Of a stretch of DNA of 7,594 bases, positions 1-4,856 are shown in pieces (the stretch's first letter is position 1; the number at the start of each line of letters is the position of its first letter). The notes under the pieces were generated by a model, which searched no databases, was not told the DNA's origin, and saw nothing but the letters and a program-made list of their open reading frames with translations. Made by a program: the position numbers and the translations under genes. The stretch covers positions 1 through 7,594 of the forward strand of contig JAPJRA010000150.1 of assembly GCA_030824835.1 (NCBI GenBank). Reading direction: 5' to 3'. This DNA is from Geminicoccaceae bacterium (GTDB lineage: Bacteria > Pseudomonadota > Alphaproteobacteria > Geminicoccales > Geminicoccaceae).

Positions 1-1320
1 GATGGCGCCCTGGTGGTCGGCGAACGCCATGTTCTGCTGGGCCCCCTGATATCGCTCGACCGCGGCGGAGAAGCTGGCCCACTCCGTGGCTTGGCCGATG
101 GCGAAACCGGCCTCGACGGTGGTGTCGGTGTCGGTGAGCTGGGTCCAGGCCAGCGCCAGAACATGGTTTGGGTCGGCCGCCTCCCCAGCGCTTGCCACCA
201 CATCGGACAAGACCGGTCCATGACGGGTCTCACGGACCTGCATCGTGATCGAGGGTGCTCCGCGTATCCCGATAATCTCGGTACGAACCCGGAACCGTTC
301 GGAGCCGGAAGGCGTGAGGTACTTGCCGGGGTCGCCCGGATCCAGTCGCTCGATGAACAGATCCTGTGTATCCGAACCGGTATTGGTGAAGCCCCAGGCG
401 ATCTGCTTGTTGCGTCCGAGCACCACGAAGGGCAGCGCAGGCAGTGTTGCCCCTATGACGCTGAGATTCGGTGCTTCGAGCTGGGCAAGATACCAGCGGC
501 CCGGTGCCTGCAGCTGCAGATGCGGATCGTTGGCCAGGAGCGGCAGACCACTTCGCGTCCTGCTGCCGTCGGCCACCCAGGCATTGGAGCCCATCCCCGG
601 GGGCGGTGGGGCTGGCAGCGATTCGTCCAGACGCATCAGGGCTGTGCCGGCCAGGGCCAGCGTGATTGGCGAGGTCATCTGTTGGCCCGGCCACAGATCG
701 TCCATCTGTTGCGGGGTGAGGCGTTGCGCCAAGCGGGCGCGCAGCAACTCCGTTCGCCAGTTGCCCGACAGATCCAGCGCCATCAGCTTCTGGAATCGCA
801 GCGTGTCCACCGGGCGCCATGGCTCTGGCTGGTGGCGCAGAATCAGGAACTCTGGCGGCAGGATCGACCCGAACTGTGCGATTGCGGCATTAACGCCAGC
901 GCTGTAGGCCTCAAGCAGACTTACTGTCTCCGGTGCCAACCTCCGCAGTGCCGCTTCCGCGTGCGAGGTCAGGCCGAGTGTCCGCAGAAAGCGATCGATC
1001 GGCACGGCCGCTTCGCCCAGCACCTCGGCAAGGCGACCTTCCCCCAGGAGACGGTCGAACTCCATCTGCCACAGCCGGTCCTGGCCATGCAGGAAGCCCA
1101 GGGCGAATGTTGCATCGATCCTGATCGACGCCTCGACATGGGGGATGGCGTAGGCGTCGCGCACAATGGTGACCGGAGCTCCGAGGCCAGGGAGACTGAT
1201 CTCGCCTTGCACCTGGGGCAGTGACGCCCAGCCCAGCCAGCCGATGGTTCCCGCCACAACCAGCATGGTACCGAGCATGCCAAGCCCACTGCGGATCAGC
1301 CAACGACGGAATAACGGCAC
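1..1320 (-). CDS. Penicillin acylase / AHL acylase family protein (Ntn hydrolase, S45), 3' end outside window
   Basis: The family hydrolyses amide bonds of acylated substrates (beta-lactam side chains, acyl-homoserine lactones or related amides) after self-cleavage into alpha and beta chains, usually in the periplasm. Residues 1-440 are present; members usually have about 750-850. A short basic start (VPLFRRW) leads into a hydrophobic segment at about 9-31, a signal peptide or anchor. The alpha-chain hallmark HGQDRLWQME lies at 78-87. The beta-chain start GSNAWV lies at 244-249, so Ser245 is the expected N-terminal nucleophile after cleavage, followed by LLANDPHL (261-268) and GRNKQIAWGFT (302-312). 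The GTG start at 1320 is the first possible one, because an in-frame TGA (the HAD stop) lies one codon upstream; GGACGG inside the HAD end may serve as ribosome site. The exact substrate cannot be told from sequence. The family call is firm; this long frame is easy to miss because it has no stop in the window. Confidence 0.93.
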   Translation of the reverse strand, partial: MPLFRRWLIRSGLGMLGTMLVVAGTIGWLGWASLPQVQGEISLPGLGAPVTIVRDAYAIPHVEASIRIDATFALGFLHGQDRLWQMEFDRLLGEGRLAEVLGEAAVPIDRFLRTLGLTSHAEAALRRLAPETVSLLEAYSAGVNAAIAQFGSILPPEFLILRHQPEPWRPVDTLRFQKLMALDLSGNWRTELLRARLAQRLTPQQMDDLWPGQQMTSPITLALAGTALMRLDESLPAPPPPGMGSNAWVADGSRTRSGLPLLANDPHLQLQAPGRWYLAQLEAPNLSVIGATLPALPFVVLGRNKQIAWGFTNTGSDTQDLFIERLDPGDPGKYLTPSGSERFRVRTEIIGIRGAPSITMQVRETRHGPVLSDVVASAGEAADPNHVLALAWTQLTDTDTTVEAGFAIGQATEWASFSAAVERYQGAQQNMAFADHQGAI

Positions 1321-1323
1321 GGC

Positions 1324-1950
1324 TCAGCGTCCGTCCAACAAGCCCAGGCGCTGCAGGTCGATACGAAGCCGGCCGGGTGCCGTGAAATGATGGGTGAGCA
1401 GGCCCCCGGCAGCGGCAGCGGCGACGTTCTTTGCCGAATCGTCGATGAAGAGGCAGTTTGCCGCCGACACTCCGATTGCCTCCACCGTATGACGGAAGAT
1501 CGCCGGGTCGGGCTTGATCATGCGAAGGTCGCCGGAGACGAAGATCTCGCGAAAGCGATCCAGGAAGGAGTAGGTTCGATCGAAACGGACCAGGGCGAAG
1601 GTTTCTGCGGACCAGTTGGTCAGCGCCCACAACGGTACGCCCCGCATATCGAGCTCTTCGAGGATGCGCACTGTGGGCTCGATCGGCCCGGCTACCATTT
1701 CGAGCCATCGCTGATGGTAGGCTTCGATTCGTTCCCGCTCGTGTGGGTGCTGGGCACCAAGCTCGGCTACCGCTTCCGCGAACGGGCGTCCGGCATCCAG
1801 GGTCAGGTTCCATTCCGGCGTGCAAACATCGGCCAGGAATTGCTCCATGGCGGTGTCATCATGAAACAGCTTGCGATATAGGTATCGGGGATTCCAGTCG
1901 ATCAGGACCCCACCCAGATCAAAGATCACGTTCAGCGATTCAGTTCGCAT
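1324..1950 (-). CDS. HAD-superfamily hydrolase, subfamily IA (YihX-like phosphatase or haloacid-dehalogenase-like)
   Basis: A 208-residue cytoplasmic hydrolase using an Asp nucleophile, most likely a small-molecule phosphatase; a 2-haloacid dehalogenase is the alternative. Motif I is FDLGGVLID with nucleophile Asp11. Motif II is the Thr in ALTNW (Thr111). Motif III is Lys146 in MIKPDP. Motif IV is FIDDSAKN with Asp170 and Asp171. The alpha-helical cap lies between motifs I and II at about 20-95. The usual second Asp of motif I (DxD) is Gly13, as in YihX-type proteins with DLGN. The ATG at 1950 has a strong ribosome site, GGGGAGG at 1958-1964, seven bases away. The acylase gene begins three bases after its stop in the same frame, so the two are almost certainly translated from one transcript. 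Size and all motifs fit a full-length gene. Confidence 0.92.
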   Translation of the reverse strand: MRTESLNVIFDLGGVLIDWNPRYLYRKLFHDDTAMEQFLADVCTPEWNLTLDAGRPFAEAVAELGAQHPHERERIEAYHQRWLEMVAGPIEPTVRILEELDMRGVPLWALTNWSAETFALVRFDRTYSFLDRFREIFVSGDLRMIKPDPAIFRHTVEAIGVSAANCLFIDDSAKNVAAAAAGGLLTHHFTAPGRLRIDLQRLGLLDGR

Positions 1951-2030
1951 CGCGCATCCTCCCCTTCATCATCGCGTCGCCGAAAGATTCTAGGCCATGG
2001 AAACCGAAGACTGAAGCGACTCCGACCCAC

Positions 2031-2046
2031 TGACTTGACCAAGTCA
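2031..2046. promoter_or_regulatory. 7-2-7 inverted repeat, candidate operator
   Basis: TGACTTG-AC-CAAGTCA is a perfect dyad with seven-base arms, located between the divergent HAD and csbD starts (81 bases upstream of the HAD start and 162 upstream of csbD). The short spacer and AT-richer surroundings suggest a binding site for a dimeric regulator rather than an RNA hairpin, since a two-base loop cannot close. The regulator is unknown; this is inferred from symmetry and position only. Confidence 0.4.
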
Positions 2047-2146
2047 CACGAATTGAACTGTTAAACGGGATATCGACATTGCCTGTTGCGATGGGTTGAT
2101 AACCAAATTGTCACGAAGCTCTTGACGTCTTGAAATGCGACAGCTT

Positions 2147-2171
2147 GGAACCTTCGTCAGTAATTCACGTT
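2147..2171 (+). promoter_or_regulatory. EcfG-type general-stress promoter upstream of csbD
   Basis: GGAAC at 2147-2151 and CGTT at 2168-2171 are separated by 16 bases, matching the known alphaproteobacterial EcfG consensus (GGAAC-N16/17-CGTT). The start of transcription would lie around 2178-2180, giving a leader of about 30 bases before the csbD ATG at 2208. The CsbD family is a stress family, which fits control by the PhyR-NepR-EcfG cascade. A sigma-70-like TTGACG at 2122-2127 is also present, but its downstream hexamer (TTGGAA) is poor. Confidence 0.68.
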
Positions 2172-2207
2172 TGTCCTACATCACATAACTCCTCAAGGAG
2201 CAAAGCA

Positions 2208-2384
2208 ATGTCGGGCACGACGGACAAGATCAAAGGTTCGGTCAAGGAGACCGTCGGTAAGGTCACGGGTGACAAGAGCATGGAGACCGAGGGTAAGGTC
2301 GATCGTGCCAAGGGCGAGGCGAAGAACATTGCGCGTGACGTCGCCGATGCGACCACTGGTGCACGCGACGGCGTCAACAAGTAG
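2208..2384 (+). CDS. CsbD family stress-response protein
   Basis: A 58-residue, highly charged, Lys/Glu/Gly-rich protein with no membrane segment. It carries the CsbD-family pattern DKIKGSVKETVGKVTGD (6-22), then a second KVDRAKGEAKN helix (30-40) and an ARDVADA tail. The family is small, abundant and stress-induced; its biochemical role is not established. The frame is open further upstream to 2130, but the ATG at 2208 is chosen because it has AAGGAG at 2195-2200 seven bases away and gives the family-typical length, with the protein starting MSGTTDKIKG. An EcfG-like promoter lies just upstream and a strong hairpin just downstream, so it is probably a single-gene transcript. Confidence 0.93.
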   Translation: MSGTTDKIKGSVKETVGKVTGDKSMETEGKVDRAKGEAKNIARDVADATTGARDGVNK

Positions 2385-2399
2385 CCTAACATGATGCCT

Positions 2400-2442
2400 C
2401 CGAGGGGCGACTGCGGTCGCCCTTCGGTGTATACGGTTTTTT
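2400..2442 (+). terminator. Hairpin terminator after csbD
   Basis: A 12-bp stem (2400-2411 with 2416-2427, one G-T pair) closes a TGCG loop. A run of six T lies at 2437-2442, nine bases after the stem. The T-run is further from the stem than in an ideal intrinsic terminator, but the stem is very strong and begins 16 bases after the csbD stop. Confidence 0.72.
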
Positions 2443-2545
2443 GAACCATCGGCACGCCAGATCGTGGTGGATGGTGGGGCAGCTTTACTCGCCCGTCGAC
2501 CTCGTGTGATGCCGTCGATAGAGCCGCCTGGGATTGGAGTGACCG

Positions 2546-2755
2546 ATGAAGAATCCGTTTATGAGCATGTGGCTAAGTCAAGCCAATGCCTGGTCCGGAG
2601 CCATGCGTGGCTTCTGGACCGCTGAGATGCATCGTCATCAGACGCAGATGATGCAGGAAATGACCAAACAGATGATGCAGTTCTGGGGTGGCGCCTGGAA
2701 GATGCCTTCGACCCCGGTCTCGATCCCGCGCCGCTCCACTGCGGATCGACGGTGA
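2546..2755 (+). CDS. Small Met/Trp-rich hypothetical protein
   Basis: A 69-residue protein that I cannot name. It starts MKNPFMSMWLSQANAWSGAM, continues RGFWTAEMHRHQTQMMQEMT, and ends in a basic Ser/Arg tail. It has 11 Met and 5 Trp (9, 16, 24, 47, 51), with no signal peptide or clear membrane span. Residues about 8-50 can form an amphipathic helix, with Met/Trp/Phe on one face and Gln/His/Arg/Glu on the other, so binding to a membrane surface, lipid granule or partner protein is possible. My recollection is that short proteins with an N-terminal NPFM-WLS-AN pattern recur in alphaproteobacteria, some near polyhydroxyalkanoate genes; this is not certain. The ATG has GGAG at 2536-2539, six bases away, which supports real translation. 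It lies 161 bases after csbD, past that gene's terminator, so it is probably transcribed separately. Confidence 0.72.
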   Translation: MKNPFMSMWLSQANAWSGAMRGFWTAEMHRHQTQMMQEMTKQMMQFWGGAWKMPSTPVSIPRRSTADRR

Positions 2756-2880
2756 ATTGTGTCCACAGCTCTGTCGTCATTCGTGGTAGCGCGCGATGAG
2801 CGGTGACCGCGAATGTGGCTCAGTGGTCTCATAGATCGTGGTCCACCGAGGTAGTTTCTGGCCGCATTCTGCCATGCCAG
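2756..2880. other. Intergenic, no gene seen
   Basis: The stretch between the small Met-rich gene and the left end of the IS. Both strands show only short frames without recognisable motifs or ribosome sites. There is a spaced CATTCG/CGAATG pair around 2779-2816, but no T-run, so it is not called a terminator. Confidence 0.5.
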
Positions 2881-2895
2881 TGACCTGCTCCCCTG
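2881..2895 (+). repeat. IS terminal inverted repeat, left
   Basis: TGACCTGCTCCCCTG. It pairs with the right end with a single mismatch (G versus A at position 7) over 15 bases. Transposase binds and cuts here in active copies. Confidence 0.88.
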
Positions 2896-3144
2896 GGCGC
2901 CCTCGTTTTTGGCGAGAGTCCACGACCGTCATAGCAGCTTGGCGGCTGCGAGGGGAGCGGGCGGGCGGCGGAGCTGGTCGGGTTTGCGCAGCCGTTCGCC
3001 CGCGGCGGCCGGCGGGAGGCCGCCATGGGCGGAGTGGGGCCGCACGTGGTTGTAGTCTTGGCGCCACGCTGCAAGCAGCCGGCGGGCATGGCCCAGGTTG
3101 TCAAACACCTGCTCGTTCAGGAACTCGTCGCGTAGACGGCCGAT

Positions 3145-3164
3145 GGTGATCGCATGCGATCACC
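3145..3164. repeat. Perfect 20-bp palindrome inside orfB
   Basis: GGTGATCGCATGCGATCACC equals its own reverse complement. It lies in a block that replaces the codons around the catalytic Glu. The expected 15 bases between the Phe of NAF and the Gly of GRLRDE are 28 bases here, a net gain of 13 that breaks the frame. Confidence 0.95.
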
Positions 3165-3810
3165 GCGGCGAAGGCGTTCTGCTGCGGCTTGCCGGGGGCG
3201 ATGTAATGCCAGGCCACGCCGCGCCGGTTGGCCCAGCGGAGCACCGCCTGCGAGGTCATTTTGGGACCGTTGTAGCTCACGATCAGCCGTGGCGGGCCGC
3301 GCCAGGCGATCATGGCATCGAGCTCACGGGCCAGCCGCGCCCTGGAGATCGAAGTGTCGGCGATGTCAGCGAGACATTCGCGGCTGAAGTCGTCGACGAT
3401 CACCAGGATGCGGAATCGGCGACCATGGTCGAGGCTGTCCGAGGCGAAGTCCAAAGACCAGCGGTCGTCGGGCGCCCGCGGCACGGTCATGGGCTCCCGC
3501 GTGCCGGTGGCGCACTTGCGGCCGCGGCGCCGGCGCACCGCCAAGCCCTCCTCCCGGTAGAGCCGGTAGAGCTTCTTGTGGTTCAGCCGCATGCTCTCCC
3601 GCTCGAGCAGCACGCCCAGGCGCCGATAGCCGAAGCGGCGCCGCTCGCCCGCGAGCGCGCGCAGCCGCTCTCGCACCTCCGGCGCGTCGGGCGCCACCGC
3701 GCGCCGCACGGTCTTCGGGTCGACCATCGCCAGCCCGCAGGCACGCCGCAGCGAGAAGCCGCGCTCGGCGATCAGCCACCGCGCCGCTTCCCGCCGTGCC
3801 GCGGGCGAGG

Positions 3811-4074
3811 TCAGTTTTTTCGCAGTAGGTCCTTCAAGCCGGCGTTGTCCAGCATGGCCTCGGCCAAGAGCCGCTTCAGCTTCGCGTTCTCGTCCTCCAG
3901 AGCTCTCAGCCGCTTGGCCTCGGACAGCTCGAGCCCGCCATAGCGCGCCTTCCACTTGTAGAACGTCGCGTCGCTGATCCCGTGCTTGCGGCACACCTCC
4001 GCCGTCGAAGCCCCGGCCTCCTGCTCCCGCAGGAGCCCGATGATCTGCTCCTCGCTGAACCGGCTCTTGCGCAT
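3811..4074 (-). CDS. IS3-family transposase OrfA (IS407-type)
   Basis: An 87-residue DNA-binding part of the transposase. It opens with MRKSRFSEEQIIGLLREQEA, followed by the helix-turn-helix of TAEVCRKHGISDATFYKWKARYGG (about 23-46) and a leucine-zipper-like coiled coil (LRALEDENAKLKRLLAEAMLDNAGLKDLL, written here only to show the heptad Leu pattern at about 56-84) is replaced in key terms by Leu56, Leu66 and Leu70 and the ensuing LKDLL. The ATG at 4074 follows AAGGGGACGG. It ends KN-stop directly on the slippery AAAAAAC, as in active relatives, and the frame is intact. With orfB dead, any OrfA made could only bind the ends of related copies and possibly repress them. Confidence 0.93.
   Translation of the reverse strand: MRKSRFSEEQIIGLLREQEAGASTAEVCRKHGISDATFYKWKARYGGLELSEAKRLRALEDENAKLKRLLAEAMLDNAGLKDLLRKN
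3814..3820 (-). promoter_or_regulatory. -1 programmed ribosomal frameshift site (A AAA AAC)
   Basis: The minus strand reads CGA AAA AAC TGA at the end of orfA. The heptamer A-AAA-AAC is in the correct phase for -1 slippage, and the -1 frame continues straight into the orfB residues KKLTSPAARRE. This is the usual IS3-family mechanism for making OrfAB and is still intact here. Confidence 0.85.
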
Positions 4075-4120
4075 CGTCCGTCCCCTTCGTGACGGACTCT
4101 CCTTTCACATGCGGGAGCCA

Positions 4121-4135
4121 CAGGGGAGTAGGTCA
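4121..4135 (-). repeat. IS terminal inverted repeat, right
   Basis: Read on the minus strand from 4135 it is TGACCTACTCCCCTG, differing from the left end by one base. It lies 47 bases upstream of the orfA start, so it also forms part of the IS leader and promoter region. Confidence 0.88.
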
Positions 4136-4240
4136 CACTAGGTGTAAGAAAATGCGTGGTAGCTCCGATTGGCTCAATCAGGTCGCGGTTCCAAGCCGTA
4201 TTTCAGACTGTGGGCTTTGTAGACAGGGCTTCACCTCCTC

Positions 4241-4260
4241 TGGCCGGCGGTAGCCGGCTA
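4241..4260 (-). terminator. GC-rich hairpin after the GNAT gene, possible terminator
   Basis: TGGCCGGC and GCCGGCTA pair as an eight-base stem (one G-T) around the loop GGTA. It lies about 35 bases after the GNAT stop. There is no T-run on either side, so it would be a Rho-assisted or RNA-stabilising hairpin at best. Confidence 0.35.
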
Positions 4261-4293
4261 TATTCAGGCGATGTCCCCGGTTTCGGCGGCCTT

Positions 4294-4797
4294 TCATGGC
4301 CTTGCGGGTGAACCCAGGAAGCGCTGCAGAAAGACGAGATCTAGCCAGCGACCAAACTTGCAGCCGACCTCGCGGAAATGGCCGACGCGCTCGAACCCCA
4401 GGCGTTCGTGGAACAGGATGGAGGCCGCGTTGTCGGCGTCGACGGCGGCCAGCATGACATGCTTGCCGAGGGCTTCGGCCCGAGGAAACAACCCTTCGAC
4501 CAAGCGGCGGCCGACGCCTGCACCACGGCATCCGCGCCGCACATGCACCGAGTGCTCGCAGGAATGCCGATAGCCGGGCCAGGCGCGGAAGTCGCCGAAG
4601 GAGGCAAAGCCCAGCACGCGGCCGTCGTCGGCCGCGACCAGGACCGGGTAGCCCAGCGCGCGGCGTGCCTCGAGCCATTGGCGGCGCTCGCTGAGGGGAA
4701 CCGGGTCGTCGGCATAGACGGCGGTCGAGGAGGCGATCACATCGTTGTAGATCTCGAGGATGCCGGGCAGGTCGGCATCCATGGCGTCGCGGATCAT
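4294..4797 (-). CDS. GNAT N-acetyltransferase, PAT/MnaT (phosphinothricin/methionine-derivative) type
   Basis: A 167-residue cytoplasmic enzyme of the phosphinothricin- or L-amino-acid N-acetyltransferase group, which moves the acetyl group of acetyl-CoA to the amine of small amino-acid analogues. It opens MIRDAMDADLPGILEIYNDV. EHSVHV at 81-86 is the beta4 strand, RGAGVG at 91-96 is the acetyl-CoA pyrophosphate loop, DADNAASILFHERLGF lies at 120-135, and VGCKFGRWLDLVF at 144-156 is the subgroup's C-terminal signature. Length is typical. The ATG at 4797 is the first Met of the conserved start; the ribosome site is weak (CCGGA), and Met6 is an alternative. It lies 59 bases after the amidase gene on the same strand, so co-transcription is likely unless the intervening hairpin stops it. 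The substrate is not determined. Confidence 0.93.
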   Translation of the reverse strand: MIRDAMDADLPGILEIYNDVIASSTAVYADDPVPLSERRQWLEARRALGYPVLVAADDGRVLGFASFGDFRAWPGYRHSCEHSVHVRRGCRGAGVGRRLVEGLFPRAEALGKHVMLAAVDADNAASILFHERLGFERVGHFREVGCKFGRWLDLVFLQRFLGSPARP

Positions 4798-4821
4798 GCT
4801 TGCATCCGGCGGAGAGAAAGG

Positions 4822-4842
4822 GGGGCGCCACGACGGCGCCCC
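4822..4842 (-). terminator. Hairpin between amidase and GNAT genes (terminator or attenuator)
   Basis: On the minus strand GGGGCGCC and GGCGCCCC form a perfect eight-base stem with a five-base loop, 15 bases after the amidase stop. It is followed by CCTTTCTCTCC, pyrimidine-rich but not a clean U-run. It may partly terminate, lowering GNAT expression relative to the amidase, or protect the amidase mRNA end. Confidence 0.55.
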
Positions 4843-4856
4843 ATCGCCACTATCGA

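Larger units (their letters stand above)
2929..3820 (-). pseudogene. IS3-family transposase orfB (DDE integrase domain), inactivated
   Basis: OrfB supplies the RNase-H-fold catalytic domain and is normally made as an OrfAB fusion by -1 frameshifting. The frame runs from the slip site with KKLTSPAARREAARW, then the HTH_21-like RFGYRRLGVLLERE, then WSLDFASDSL holding the first catalytic Asp. Two lesions are visible. The second catalytic Asp is replaced, with SDNG read as SYNG (Tyr codon at 3272-3274) and the next residues also altered (GPKM instead of the common GTEF/GTEL). After GKPQQNAF, where FVESF with the catalytic Glu is expected, the sequence departs into a palindrome-containing block and the frame shifts; that frame stops at 3101. 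The true C-terminus (GRLRDEFLNEQVFDNLG, later DYNHVRPHSAHGGLPP) continues in another frame from about 3142 to the TGA at 2929-2931. No active transposase can be made from this copy. Confidence 0.92.
2881..4135 (-). mobile_element. IS3-family (IS407-type) insertion sequence, inactivated
   Basis: A 1255-bp element bounded by inverted repeats (14 of the first 15 bases match) and containing orfA, a -1 frameshift site and orfB, the standard IS3-family plan. Length, orfA sequence and the PGKPQQN block near the orfB catalytic Glu region all point to the IS407 group. Both ends appear present, so the copy is full length, but orfB is broken (see that entry). No matching 3-5 base target duplication is visible: CCAG precedes the left end and CACT follows the right end. 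The IS sits in the gap between convergent host genes, where insertion should do little harm. Confidence 0.92.

Noticed and set aside
13..1224. Long plus-strand open frame of 403 codons
   Set aside because: It lies opposite the acylase gene, whose conserved motifs read on the minus strand; its own translation has no recognisable domain and arises from high GC.
911..1825. Minus-strand 304-codon open frame spanning HAD and acylase
   Set aside because: It is out of frame with both real genes and its Arg/Pro/Gly-rich translation has no motif.
2064..2089. Possible EcfG promoter for the HAD gene on the minus strand (GCAAC-N17-CGTT)
   Set aside because: One mismatch in the -35 box and a distance of about 110 bases to the start make it weak; such near matches are expected by chance.
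2442..2466. EcfG-like TGAAC-N16-CGTG before the small Met-rich gene
   Set aside because: It has two mismatches and overlaps the csbD terminator T-run.
2779..2816. CATTCG/CGAATG arms as a terminator for the small gene
   Set aside because: The arms are six bases apart by a long loop and no T-run follows.
3098..3943. Plus-strand 281-codon frame inside the IS
   Set aside because: It is the antisense of transposase orfB with no ribosome site or motif.
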